DNA from: Oscillospiraceae bacterium
GTDB taxonomy: Bacteria; Bacillota; Clostridia; Oscillospirales; Oscillospiraceae
Assembly: GCA_020025345.1 (NCBI GenBank)
Contig: JAHHSH010000025.1
Location: 1 to 23,909 of the forward strand
Direction of reading: 5' to 3'
Length of the DNA stretch: 23,909 nt
The translations under genes were made by a program, and so were the position numbers. Within the stretch, counting starts at the first letter, position 1; each line of letters begins with the position of its first letter. Positions 22,101 through 23,909 of the stretch are shown one piece after another. The notes beneath the pieces are model-generated. The model was not told the DNA's origin. It ran no database searches and saw nothing but the letters and a program-made list of their open reading frames with translations.

Positions 22101-23909
22101 GCGGTAAGTGGCTGGCAGTGGAAAACTTCATGAAGACCACAGAGACCGACGCTGATGGTATCTATACCTTTGCCAATCTCCCAACTTATGTGGAGATTGA
22201 CGGTGTGAAATACCTTGCCGGTTACCGTATGGCAGTGGATGAAGAAACCGTACCTGCGGGCTACGGCGTTACCTACTACCGTGTGGGCGAGGATGAGAGC
22301 ATTGACAGCGACCTGCACCATGAGGATTACACGCTGCTGCGTCCCGAGGAGTATGTGATTTTGGCGGGTGAGACTTCCGAGAAGACTCCTGCCGCGAACT
22401 ACACCACAGTGGAAGTGACAGACGAGTTCCATAAGAAGGTCAGCTATGACTTCTTGACAGCGAAAGATCACAGTGGTCAGGACGGCGGTCTGGTAAGCTT
22501 CCCGAAGGCCAGCATTACCGGCCGTATCTGGGAGGACACCAACTACAACGGCGTACAGGACAAGGACGAGCAGGGTATCGCTAACGTAACAGTGGCACTC
22601 AAGAGCTACTATTACGATAACGGTACATGGCGTGATGCGGATGGCTTCAACTTCCCGGCTACTACGGTAACGGATGAAAATGGTATTTACACCTTCACCG
22701 ACCTCCCGACCTATGTGGAGATTGACGGTGTGAAGTACCTCACCGGTTACCGGATGGCAGTAGACAGCGATACCGTGCCTGCGGGTTACGGCGTTACCTA
22801 CTACCGCGTGGGTAAGGACGAGAGCATCGACAGCGATCTGCGCTATGAGGACTACACGCTGCTGCGCCCCGAGGAGTATGTGATCTTGGCTGCGGGGACT
22901 TCTTCCAAGAACTACACCACGGTGGAAGTCACAGACGAGTTCCACGAGAAAGTCAGCTATGACATCCTGACAGCGAAAGACCATAGCGGCCAGGACGGCG
23001 GTCTGGTAAGCTTCCCGAAGGCCAGCATTACCGGCCGTATCTGGGAGGACACCAACTACAACGGCGTACAGGACAAGGGCGAGTTGGGCATTGCAGGAAT
23101 TTCTGTACAGCTCCGGCAGTTCTACTTCGCTGAGGGTAAGTGGTTGGAAGTGGAAGGCTTCTTGACGACCACGGAAACCACCACTGATGGTGTCTACACC
23201 TTCACCGACCTCCCGACCTATGTGGAGATTGACGGTGTGAAGTACCTCACCGGTTATCGGATGGCAGTAGATGAAGAAACCGTACCTGCGGATTACGGTA
23301 TCACTTACTACCGTGTGGGCGAGGACGAGAGCATTGACAGCGATCTGCGCTATGAGGACTACACGCTGCTGCGCCCCAAGGAGTATGTGATCTTGGCGGG
23401 CGAGACTTCTAAGAAGGCTCCTGCTGGAAACTACACTACGGTGGAAGTGACAGACGAGTTCCACGAGAAAGTCAGCTATGACATCCTGACAGCGAAAGAC
23501 CATAGCGGCCAGGACGGCGGTCTGGTAAGCTTCCCGAAGGCCAGCATTACCGGCCGCATCTGGGAGGACACCAACTACAACGGCGTTCAGGACGAGGGCG
23601 AGTTGGGCATTGCAGAAATTTCTGTACAGCTCCGGCAGTTCTACTTCGCTGAGGGTAAGTGGTTGGAAGTGGAAGACTTCTTGACGACCACGGAAACCAC
23701 CACTGATGGTGTCTACACCTTTGCGGATCTCCCAACCTATGTGGAGATTGACGGTGTGAAGTACCTGACCGGTTACCGGATGGCAGTGGATAATGAGACC
23801 GTGCCTGTGGGTTACGGCGTTACCTACTACCGTGTGAGTAAGAATGAGAGCATCGACAGCGACCTGCGCTACGAGGACTACACGCTGCTGCGCCCCGAGG
23901 AGTATGTGA
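1085..23909 (+). CDS. Giant repeat-built exported surface protein (SdrD-B type), 3' partial
   Basis: One frame runs from ATG 1085 to the window edge without a stop: 7,608 complete codons plus two bases. I checked frame continuity along the whole length. It begins with a Sec signal peptide (residues 1-33). Then come an N-terminal head (34-676), four 195-197-residue tandem repeats (677 to about 1455), at least five diverged copies to about residue 2705, a long series of DUF11/isopeptide-like beta modules (to 5365), and 13 SdrD-B-like modules (5366 to the end) with EF-hand-like loops. SdrD-B modules are known as calcium-binding structural domains of Gram-positive surface proteins, so a wall-anchored adhesin or surface fibre is likely. 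The anchor itself is outside the window. Acidic and aromatic residues are abundant and cysteine is rare. It is preceded by its own promoter and appears monocistronic at its 5' end. No catalytic domain was recognised. Ligand and function are unknown. Confidence 0.93.
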   Translation, partial: MKNKTWSLWQRGLSMLLVLLSIFNLCWEGVAYAVTQPPGDIGLPAIGVSFKPEKIGSTMGNQVSKDTYLLGVGAEMGIDVILTPGFTQGYAEGGYIDFILPYIYKDPETGSMRVTMDGVKPAGIPDKDIMGIEAKVEGAVEQNWIQDKTYGEAGSEGYSRGRIRIKATPGKNIEPGPISFSLFFKFYGDVPENVSGSIFLGGGYAKYHKDGMSTSEGFDVRPGSGAEKDITTLNIVNSNLQWDAEISQVGEAVLWDKYNYMTYAIKVKNTTSDGSNSKIDDFEINLKIPSYVTNSGEGGALEEDMMQWLAVDGQAPQKNDNFGDEMRSKDFIGVPNQGGVLIYDVTDIPQGERDKFDPHDEETTWTPLKYHYPLAGKISIPVPAPEGDLDPGEYREFYVAVPFANNLKIDAASGKYKCDTVLWPTIHFGGQGVGWTIEKKFTGYFQKKQWGFENNKYVLPDEEPFVPADDKQIPIRGMDTYYLDGFHNTGNVPAFHPVVVDTLPDKFDVRRIEIQLNPDEQTVRPLSDWFKEEPLSFVFQNAQNETVSVPAADLGIGVSEKIDETTLQATYSFEVGNAIDRFLQESSHQGWTFSRQFTLAMKKRVAVDETLPGRIAVIGQTDGSRPILNTVRTDYEHWYWVIPTAEQEGHYQIEHKKADENTAQLTPTPSNPQMQTHGVLIPERGDPMLSPANGTMNVPVNEDVSALRYVVGNGNKFMMKAACLSVGPLFAEKDPADKEPFEFIAKEVYLSKGLLEHSVLDYVVLVDEYGSETVISGNNLTPSEPGMDITIRISDYISERTLKNVRVYVKDFAGLTGFDADAYVEVRGAVTRVGEYEAQATWGTDYRSSDIPDVRTSGTAKLTVQEAQPILGTHGIYREPGGAETIGGLNAYQTVPLDKDVAGLRYVLGNSSISGLTRSVLEIGPLFLRADNEYTEYGFKTNQIRISPELLSCGKIENIVLTDKAGKKVTLELPAEIGENGLLIEEAEWKAKAASFGEINAVTVNFFSFGSEIPLERNAAIDLLGTDTRPGHYSAPGAWGTNYPAGTIQNITANASAYLYTQEAVPQLEGHGVWRTDPEQVSGPDQYQTVPVDEDAAGLRYVLGNTSASAMTPGMLKIGALFFKNGDTYTSYGFRTNKIYLSPELLACSSIKNIVLTDRVGEEVVLELPSAVESGGLTIAEAQWKAKNSAFGEINEIQVNFNRFDNKIELSNGALIDLLGTDNLPGQHQVPAVWSTNYREGTIRNVSADSNAGLYTQEAAPRLEGHGVWRSNPEQVSPVGQYQKVPLNEDGAALRYVFGNTSDTHMTPSRLTISSLMRKWGNLWNGFEADELYLSGAVLAHGVINRIELTDEQGQKVTLTADKLPAGDDMSIPEALWKAENSKFGSLMNVAIYFDRFDAGVDLAQNAYVEVRGKATYRYRYNHNYNYDYNLAVSAGWQTLYDVIPNQYANSDARVQTVPALPSVSAAAKSETQTGRSVPMLYKDPGCYQFVVENKSATSVGRSEILLTLDSVAEQGTGKDLKHLRGFDTDKIWIGNSYALAGEIEQIELFDWNQDPSKDTAKVSFTLEEAERYRDADGNIVIPRDAFADIEYLKYVRIGMKNFYGNAVAATEQDAEDRALHLNLCGKAAWLDTLTGTVVFSPKEEVYTASDAVSDSAYFVVERSKQTIHSHILYDDVSEVSYEKNSNDDRNTMYMGLPYARDFIFRSELLNTSKYTLDDVDTLFTLELDSNAEGFHTKEVRIHKDLIDNYQSVEKITLTGLNNQTAVVEYDAAAGKFMYQGAEVGRFENGMWILDQLEGFELSNLKSLCLTGQKFAYTGDPATEGKHFYVDFFGFEDSPIHSYSTYQVDSTHYLDGVRDNESYALKMRDDATAYVAKLYFDTVIVAGYNDNTQDKKFDRVSTPLEDVREAGYYCGTNWGDNTELEIGYKSMGSFMVDFRQHLNVGSNYPEGAIRQEHQNMYYVNEQSLNTAADVEITVDLPYEYFDTYYIKVDPRVKGHLNSVTVIRKDGTKETIDYDDLQWGAVETDAEGNAFCRVNLVSEESTGRFTDNQADFYKAPADYGIPANPIKQAIFNLSINQAQNHEENGVTVANRPDYGTWYKDSDESSKYMFEITGRFYKMEAYPGGKGQVYATADTKLTIGTQQGKQRVETSRGYDSKSSWSYHNEYQYRYQTCGRDSCWCTWTYKPFRAGNLFSKTYVHVLRDNATVIKGATTTPGNQSNTDAYFGLDNQYVVSFYRSNRSDNYFDTTGNMGKVWYQHYQDPADWSGKIGYGDEIILRDTMPTIRPHELYGYYGFLSTGLTLKPAIAKYLDTIELKVADVDKDGKQANPYTVTVSVDALTDTAEGKNLNFVYAKEAPGEGGNPEPTVENGQLHLGSGQFVLSYDIHLKNMMGNGEYTKELGQLGQPDFNGGSNDIDLIVHGRPYVISGKDNAKDGTNTITAVNKVDYEPKTEYENHVDDALLMGFMIRMVPGYRIDHINPEQNITDYQTNNVDPTVAEFGVKVWNEPNSGSNEGRNMRARIDSALMTNNMNENFRLQKIYIPKFLVDGDWFHATKLLLTINGKEHEVPLAAAELKNSAKHADCYEIDVEQIIRDNLAKGYAQEYQNRQTDFVTYLKAHVTDFRLTFEAVDPLGSNPDTVLDQGQYLTADKQDGYTYWYDGVYVDRTEEEFTQNVWTEDSTPTFGKVPNLNSGRNMYNSIAGQVTSVDVNADTYNKPTAAGTRYSDYYNLRNLSAVMNFSVTRDRTTQTGTGFAYDHGEVSESPVEIDRYHLMPYDYVNYTVTIGNTNEADIPLNCPTLHFAAPEGQQIVKWEFVSSTDAALTAGNLHGTMKNAAGEIQTENGQDYSLTAEQQDALYKELAVKLDTRLGVGQSVVIRVTTQLLPEPANDYEGKTIRSDVWVTAEHTHSYPQYAIFTRDGSTGYSHGSTDQGGTTYYYRNTKGSSSEMPIYEVRAQNELTFFKNSNQLSVSYTFDDRGYTYDNQSAKIHVTGMKNDTGHDLESLIATISFLDANGRQGFALTAAPMIGYPENLPQDAKRADVKIEYWCNDQWQEAPAGATEEFFRSAQKIRWTYDRVNAHSIDGSDPVFADVDLIGVGLYVDTREDSSTSAMSETFYFQGTAEVDHIHHHVEDKTIAGGQQAVMDRTVTMVGTSTYGQTIYRENPEVEFYTQVFDTAEQAEAAQLNRDAVQKHGYRPGETMWQKITLHNKHMVNSYGNQTADQGVVLNPVFYDKLPEYLTSKDLDVGHFHVVWKDKEGNLKTDAPALQVVDTRTMQERDYGGWMTYPKTQERSLNSGKPFDDLTPSAENSKEINFTVYELRFAKQNGKDVRVEVGDTIEIWYAVTARNDNLPMVYVDEDRDLTTVNDQHPAYFPRMGEYYFHYSSYATPLVPSLSYRNGQNKVENAQIQMDLDYLLHDVGFSADKSEQVDRWEFLNGSHTLIPGYNRSGANDGKGDNGVFFDEDISEAKDHQYVVYRGSRSLSSKEDRNQLPAEQTLTSHDYGYLRDWWSKVLALRTKLAQPWDGEKAEQTPILWSQTRQHLQKAWLLAGSEMTSLSGNRQYEVTKGDGYTEDTGANPAYNTGTYYEWLRKITDDNYVTALEYSEDFNITLHAVNYGDWGLDGVEFIYTMPYGVEPQVKEQNYGITAQLLTKVNGPGDESYANVPDISVEVLQSPETGSKGYPAPNQPQDPQWTERTEVDAAHYDADKAVPWVFKITVRSPLQKWFNRGTEAGYKLKVQLPAHVFLTNENEFWYDRVIARPYAAPDSTNHYYYQIFDMDHWEGETRTRMHHNQVYGMDYLWNYGWYSSGLHYSFASPNTPYINGYNIQNNEVQRGDADTAGTVTNNGYTRYAEAAKLDLYAQTGTRAVMRKPFVRLWATVGDDLTGATQKQYYTDTEGQVNNINIHVENKYWWDQYAANGESRRGYEKYRHNYEVDGGSRGTLILPVITNVLPLGIIPVATDGTPFSVDNADNAKKTLDWTLYERDVHPDADVRNIVKASAAETAKYTVQVTYEQIPCYDGDKQMERTEGRYVVRFTPVAEVGVDVAQEARLESQEAAIFSFKTLTERVPRMDTDRRGVQEDLHMNYQDNRTYLGSKLPGFKYVVDQDIQGNNPYHVGSYGHSEYGAAYDNRLDSVRHWYSNYGYIGNLPDDRLSHAYESSTPLIGSLRKYLETDTQNVEDYCAANGKEDLNYEARLPDELKDFDRSGSFTHVEAATGQTFDDCGVMNTLKIRTAVPRFSVEAFAGPTKEAAGEGEQKQTFQYGDDIWYSAKIYNSPSSENTFRETGSLHHAKLVVSFHLPDSVSYSGTAGWNVENNDKDPYNNPGDYYVEFTNPATGETLCLTEQQMREQGWGVEVIADTGAPWDADTQQHPGQIVTFEITTPKTAGFTDYNSYVKGEKPAGYFPSGSVMNFKIRTRVDNLPHMSGLADPNGTEVWSSEENRADVFMTIHDSDGQYALRENGTFINRDQQDVETPPEGNYNGFKVAANGHQFYAQGQKACIWNAYPQISDEQGEDGALTTDHTADGQYDTHHVKATSGESMFIKPAGIVRLDTGKLRPQVNDPDSEQAITDDPHVRSSYEMPIRLDEAVNKTSNVNTFVVNYNVPYFGTDMGTPNPAVPSEDGRLEQTVREIRTGTWEVPEGLDAEREAILRNHLKVHVYILTLEDPAAENGTYYYPGPADYQSAASDMNGWRSLGNEGGYGLTDNVTLSVPQEYMKHVYQIRWVIKAEPFTDGGFSYNEEQAPIYYPVPVGFRLDVDADPTLDGKQEMDDWDPNRLNKDEPSQSVKEHSAYVLLQTSKMDIAGMYRHTNHFATLHPKYDDQKHAVVSARARAGFYVDPELPTVDLTIKTHYFSGNYTNGYEWKPSTNVAPGTSKMLKYQVNYRNISQAMDPGVLEDNVTEPLVAVALPYVSVLTEENFEYIPYRDLNAQDAKNEDYYIGNNYGASEDEAYRVKENLDEKKPLWTWYIIDEDGNKLPAEDVEAFISFTGKPKFIRKPIDDTTNIRTIVNFPFKGKLAPGQQIVVELMAPFEEAEGNAVPTDMLQCKAHGFKVGNFDPYIKGGGAYDNLNYEFDAYDVNDNGSQKDMCITRQTSALIFQTVESIVQRKMATTELESNVTGRAVPVPEGKNYEYSISMVNKSGRTSYNKLVLYDVLPYVNDVEIKNLDTNTQQPIPRKSQWRGWIIPESLQVMAYEHTDGTTAEKPLDPSQYEIWVGPLAKTGNGKFEVRSLDILPKQEPLALQDTYDNMRSDAQKARYGLVRLKEVLKMPDGPEKDAVIKGIGAVWLEVDPNYMITSNSRLRLDFQMHEPLNLPVYLGNVTAEDLNEYNEIVKEYSAWNTFVSRCHASILENARVGVYPNAPSGRGYIGSYVWEDADHSGVPDSGEGTYGIEEKTGRIHLQEKTTDLDFDGMLDDPGINGVVVQLLSPNGYPVNREGQTITKVDEDYVLADPETGKPLLVANPDGLEVYQKSKFGGPVEYVTESDYYGKEGYYILSNLKPGDYRLRFVLPENYSQYSVTTRQLGADQATGVTVFRDGAPIYGNASVPAGNPVPADRLTVLTDVISVEAVNELDLRAYDQKVTAYNVGVGRAYPYGGTVWLDETDVNGSIKSDGKLDAGEQTLSDIKVSIYDMEDLTTPCLDADGNPAVYTTQADGDYLFRLKPGRKYLVRTEDTTADRLIKPTPWTFTNDPTQADQDNDLSAVAGKHETKTFMVTMPVDGSGKPVLGEDGQSFAANTNIDLGYITAGRGFLGKFVWDDLNYDGIMDANEPGIPGVTLTLEGYYLDKNGDWQLFETRDLQTNEAGAYVFENVMSYHDVDGTKCLTGYRLKIDPAKNVDHYKTYAITHYLAGKGVKDSDLISDPKSENQYYLSNDYIIIAEDAAEGTDIQYLRSYGGKDYDISDAKIILDYDAGFAKYEYGQVDGMIWSDDGADENRYNGIWDADEKGLADVTVYLEQYYRDADGNYQKVHDGVAADGTIHEAFMKTQTDSEGKYHFEMVPLFVEIGGVKMLSYYRIRAEVPSQSYAVTRYQQTGAEGQINSDWITNQYDAASENYLTAPKEDYFLLAKPAGDLQNGPYTLSHGKKAYDIVHKQGDVTGYDGGLLPFVPAKLEGVLWMDTNYNGIRDGGETGYANQTVQLERYYYGEDGWTKDSSFATSAQTNGDGAYKFEGLTTYAVVDGRYYLAGYRLHLESLPENLAVTRYMQGDDQSVDSDLLAENLALVRADEYLILAKEAVANTTGGAYNYTVREVNDTYHPNKKYDLLTPQDVSGQDGGVLPFVPAKLEGVLWMDTNYDGIRNDGEAGYAKQTVQLERYYYSNNSWVKDNNFTASVKTSTEGIYKFEGLTTYAVVDGRYYLAGYRLHLESLPENLAVTRYMQGDDQSVDSDLLAENLALVRADEYLILAKEAVANTTGGAYNYTVREVNDTYHPNKKYDLLTPQDVSGQDGGVVELPKDTITGRIWEDTDYNGLQDADEQGIAGQEILLERYYYQNGQWTKDADFAKSVFTDEKGIYTFNDLTTHVMVNGKAYLGSYKLHLAGMPEIYGATLCRVGSDPVVDSDLDGHDLSLQRNKEYLILADVAVPNEDGTSYPFTAVEVDGTVYDMLTSETIRHNDGGLVPANKGKVEGVIWNDADYDGIRQKNEPGVPNIPVTLECWYFDAAAKEWKAYPDFNEVTVSTDENGVYTFNDLRSYAPIDGENRILGYRVKVDAVPEEYGITYYRAGGNRNVDSDLQEQTLSLVRENEYLILVNEATDSNYSGNVTIQNADGQDITYDVTSVKTAASGQDGGLVAFPKASITGRIWEDANYNGVQNDGESGIANVTVALKSYYYDNGIWHDADGFSFPAITVTDENGVYTFTDLPTYVEIDGVKYLAGYRMAVDEETVPADYGITYYRVGEDESIDSDLRYEDYTLLRPEEYVILAGETSAQAPSKNYTMVDVTDKFHDAVIFDFLTAKGHSGQDGGLVAFPKASITGRIWEDANYNGVQDKGELGMTGVSVQLRQFYFAGGKWLAVENFMKTTETDADGIYTFANLPTYVEIDGVKYLAGYRMAVDEETVPAGYGVTYYRVGEDESIDSDLHHEDYTLLRPEEYVILAGETSEKTPAANYTTVEVTDEFHKKVSYDFLTAKDHSGQDGGLVSFPKASITGRIWEDTNYNGVQDKDEQGIANVTVALKSYYYDNGTWRDADGFNFPATTVTDENGIYTFTDLPTYVEIDGVKYLTGYRMAVDSDTVPAGYGVTYYRVGKDESIDSDLRYEDYTLLRPEEYVILAAGTSSKNYTTVEVTDEFHEKVSYDILTAKDHSGQDGGLVSFPKASITGRIWEDTNYNGVQDKGELGIAGISVQLRQFYFAEGKWLEVEGFLTTTETTTDGVYTFTDLPTYVEIDGVKYLTGYRMAVDEETVPADYGITYYRVGEDESIDSDLRYEDYTLLRPKEYVILAGETSKKAPAGNYTTVEVTDEFHEKVSYDILTAKDHSGQDGGLVSFPKASITGRIWEDTNYNGVQDEGELGIAEISVQLRQFYFAEGKWLEVEDFLTTTETTTDGVYTFADLPTYVEIDGVKYLTGYRMAVDNETVPVGYGVTYYRVSKNESIDSDLRYEDYTLLRPEEYV
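1184..3112 (+). other. N-terminal head region of the giant protein
   Basis: Residues 34-676 are beta-rich with no enzyme motif that I recognise. The segment from about residue 487 (HNTGNVPAFHPVVVDTLPD, 2543-2599) matches the DUF11-like pattern in which an NTG-N strand is followed by V-x-D-T-L-P. The part after it (FDVRRIEIQL to the Thr/Val-rich strands before 2950) has the strand order of the repeats that follow and may be a degenerate zeroth copy. Being farthest from the expected wall anchor, this region is the best candidate for a ligand-binding head, which is inference from position only. Confidence 0.6.
3113..5449 (+). repeat. Four tandem 195-197-residue repeats of an unrecognised beta domain (R1-R4)
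   Basis: Copies begin at 3113, 3704, 4295 and 4880, so the spacing is 197, 197 and 195 residues. Each opens with a His-Gly block (HGVWR in R3 and R4, HGIYR in R2, HGVLI in R1). Then come V-P-x-[DN]-[EK]-D and LRYV-[LVF]-GN, a strand block like NKIYLSPELL with I-x-x-I-x-L-[TV]-D, and a W-K-A block before a strand such as EIQVNF (R2-R4). R2-R4 are closest; R1 is more diverged. The ends are exposed hairpins with W-x-T-[ND]-Y. I know no named family with this signature. The regular spacing suggests one folded domain per repeat. Confidence 0.8.
5333..5374 (+). other. Alternating-tyrosine hairpin in repeat R4
   Basis: Residues 1417-1430 read YRYRYNHNYNYDYN: tyrosine at nearly every second position, alternating with Arg, Asn, His or Asp. 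In a beta strand this would put all the aromatic rings on one face. The other repeats carry an ordinary polar hairpin at the corresponding place, so this is an insertion or specialisation of R4. Confidence 0.7.
5450..9200 (+). repeat. Diverged continuation of the N-terminal repeat (R5-R9)
   Basis: The core block of R1-R4 (cores at 3323, 3911, 4496 and 5075) recurs in weaker form near 5675 (DKIWIGNSYALAG), 6299 (EVRIHKDLI then VEKITLTG), 7049 (YIKVDPRVKGHLNSVTVI), 7985 (GLTLKPAIAKYLDTIELKV) and 8702 (KIYIPKFLV then TKLLLTINGKE). Spacing grows from about 195 to 200-312 residues through insertions. The shared pattern is an amphipathic strand, a leucine helix or turn, then I-x-x-I-x-L followed by a charged turn. 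Homology was judged by eye from strand order and a few conserved residues, so R8 and R9 are less certain. Confidence 0.5.
7562..7645 (+). other. Tyr/Trp-rich segment with a three-cysteine cluster
   Basis: A Tyr-rich stretch (NEYQYRYQ) runs into TCGRDSCWCTW, with cysteines at residues 2175, 2180 and 2182 (C-x4-C-x-C). Cysteine is otherwise rare in this exported protein. An odd number of clustered cysteines outside the cell could mean one disulfide plus a free thiol, a metal site, or a cross-link to another chain. It occupies a hairpin position comparable to the tyrosine hairpin at 5333-5374. Confidence 0.6.
9201..17179 (+). other. Middle region: series of DUF11/isopeptide-like beta modules
   Basis: Residues about 2706-5365 contain many segments of the form Y-x-[VI]-x-[VIL]-x-N followed some 20-30 residues later by a [DN]-x-[LM]-P-type turn, the layout of DUF11 and pilin-like domains. 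The clearest are near 9420 (YTVTIGNTNEADIPL), 10690 (QKITLHNKHMVNSYGNQ, then FYDKLPEYL), 11905 (FNITLHAVNYGDWGLD, then YTMPYGVEP), 13880 (IWYSAKIYNSPSSENTF, then FHLPDSV), 15715 (LKYQVNYRNISQAMD, then ALPYVSVL) and 16475 (YEYSISMVNKSGRTSYNK, then YDVLPYV). Copies are highly diverged and boundaries cannot be fixed by eye. No enzyme motif was found. Intramolecular Lys-Asn/Asp isopeptide bonds are possible but cannot be read from sequence alone. Confidence 0.55.
12370..12537 (+). other. Aromatic-rich patch in the middle region
   Basis: This stretch contains NHYYYQIFDMDHW, MHHNQVYGMDYLWNYGWY and SGLHYSF, an unusual density of Tyr, Trp, His and Phe even for this aromatic-rich protein. Such surfaces often bind carbohydrate or pack between domains; neither can be decided here. 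Confidence 0.45.
17180..17863 (+). repeat. SdrD-B unit A (atypical, two calcium loops)
   Basis: Unit A (228 residues) opens GYIGSYVWEDADHSGVPDSGE, with a full EF-hand-like loop. About 20 residues later it has a second loop, DLDFDGMLDDPG, before the INGVVVQL strand. The second loop lacks the final Glu. A long insertion with ADPETGKPLL follows. This looks like an entry module joining the DUF11-like region to the stalk. Confidence 0.75.
17864..18325 (+). repeat. SdrD-B unit B (short)
   Basis: Unit B (154 residues) opens GGTVWLDETDVNGSIKSDGK and continues LDAGEQTLSDIKVSIYD. Its calcium loop carries an insertion between the D-x-N-G part and the D-x-G-E part. It ends with D-x-D-N-D-L and an N-I-D-L-G-Y turn, closer to the canonical D-A-G-Y end than the later units. 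Confidence 0.75.
18326..18841 (+). repeat. SdrD-B unit C
   Basis: Unit C opens FLGKFVWDDLNYDGIMDANE and continues GIPGVTLTLEGYY, with an intact calcium loop. It is the first unit with the aromatic hairpin (YYLDKNGDW) typical of all later units, and ends with a canonical L-D-Y-D-A-G-F turn. Confidence 0.8.
18842..19408 (+). repeat. SdrD-B unit D (loop insertion)
   Basis: Unit D (189 residues) has an enlarged first loop, SDDGADENRYNGIWDADE, about five residues longer than its neighbours. The rest follows the array pattern (LEQYYRDADG, then MVPLFVEIGGVKMLSYYRIR). The D-S-D motif of later units is replaced by N-S-D, and the unit ends G-Y-D-G-G-L. Confidence 0.75.
19409..19927 (+). repeat. SdrD-B unit E1
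   Basis: Unit E1 (173 residues) opens KLEGVLWMDTNYNGIRDGGE. Its distal part (19579-19905) is identical base for base to that of E2, while the calcium-loop half differs at many sites. Confidence 0.85.
19579..19905 (+). repeat. 327-bp perfect direct repeat, copy 1 (unit E1)
   Basis: These 327 bases recur without a mismatch at 20098-20424, offset 519. Identity includes all synonymous positions, so the copies are recent or kept alike by gene conversion. Confidence 0.93.
19928..20446 (+). repeat. SdrD-B unit E2
   Basis: Unit E2 (173 residues) opens KLEGVLWMDTNYDGIRNDGE. It shares its distal 327 bases exactly with E1 but differs in the loop (NYDGIRNDGE against NYNGIRDGGE) and in the hairpin (SNNSWVKDNNF against GEDGWTKDSSF). 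Confidence 0.85.
20098..20424 (+). repeat. 327-bp perfect direct repeat, copy 2 (unit E2)
   Basis: This is the exact copy of 19579-19905. The identity breaks at 20425, where unit F begins with a different linker (VVELPKDT instead of VLPFVPAK). Confidence 0.93.
20447..20950 (+). repeat. SdrD-B unit F
   Basis: Unit F (168 residues) opens TITGRIWEDTDYNGLQDADE. The GRIWED start resembles the H units, while the LLERYYYQNGQWTKD hairpin resembles the E units, so F looks like an E/H mosaic or an intermediate. Confidence 0.82.
20951..21466 (+). repeat. SdrD-B unit G
   Basis: Unit G (172 residues) opens KVEGVIWNDADYDGIRQKNE. It carries a Trp-rich hairpin (LECWYFDAAAKEW), including a rare cysteine. 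Its D-S-D motif is VDSDLQEQ. It is the most diverged of units E-H. Confidence 0.82.
21467..21991 (+). repeat. SdrD-B unit H1 (subtype a)
   Basis: Unit H1 (175 residues) has GRIWEDANYNGVQNDGE and the subtype-a hairpin VALKSYYYDNGIWHDADGF. It shares a run of nearly 90 identical bases with H2 around TYVEIDGVKYLAGYR. Confidence 0.85.
21992..22510 (+). repeat. SdrD-B unit H2 (subtype b)
   Basis: Unit H2 (173 residues) has the subtype-b hairpin VQLRQFYFAGGKWLAVENF in place of the subtype-a one, with the same distal half as H1 (ESIDSDL, EEYVILAGETS). Confidence 0.85.
22511..23023 (+). repeat. SdrD-B unit H3 (subtype a, shortened linker)
   Basis: Unit H3 (171 residues) returns to the subtype-a hairpin (VALKSYYYDNGTWRDADGF). 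Its linker after EEYVILA is four residues shorter (AGTSSKNYT), an in-frame contraction relative to H1. Confidence 0.85.
23024..23542 (+). repeat. SdrD-B unit H4 (subtype b)
   Basis: Unit H4 (173 residues) has subtype-b VQLRQFYFAEGKWLEVEGF. Its first half is almost identical in DNA to that of H5. Confidence 0.85.
23543..23909 (+). repeat. SdrD-B unit H5 (subtype b, cut by the window edge)
   Basis: Unit H5 runs 122 residues before the window ends inside the EEYV strand. It is closest to H4; differences include GVQDEGE for GVQDKGE and ISVQL preceded by AE instead of AG. The array therefore continues beyond the window. Confidence 0.85.

Larger units (their letters stand above)
17180..23909 (+). 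repeat. SdrD-B-like module array (13 units, last one cut by the window edge)
   Basis: Each unit starts with [IV]-x-G-x-[IV]-W-x-D followed by an EF-hand-like loop, typically D-x-[DN]-[YH]-[NDS]-G-x-x-D-x-x-E, then G-[IV]-x-x-V-x-[LV]. Each typical unit ends with a D-S-D motif, an EY-[LV]-IL strand and a Q-D-G-G-[LV] turn; the last corresponds to the D-A-G-[LY] end of canonical SdrD-B domains. Unit length is about 171-175 residues in E1-H4, against roughly 110-120 in staphylococcal Sdr proteins. The extra length comes from hairpins around the aromatic strand (YYY/FYF) and an added NYT-VEVTD segment before the final turn. Array position at the growing C-terminal side suggests a stalk between the wall anchor and the N-terminal modules. 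Confidence 0.88.

Noticed and set aside
20228..23503. Minus-strand frame of about 1,090 residues with internal repeats
   Set aside because: Its repeats are the reverse reading of the SdrD-B units. The plus-strand reading gives conserved calcium loops and D-S-D motifs, which the minus reading cannot explain.
19409..23909. Possibility that the tandem repeats are a mobile element or CRISPR array
   Set aside because: The repeats are in-frame protein modules of about 519 bp with no spacers, no terminal inverted repeats and no transposase.
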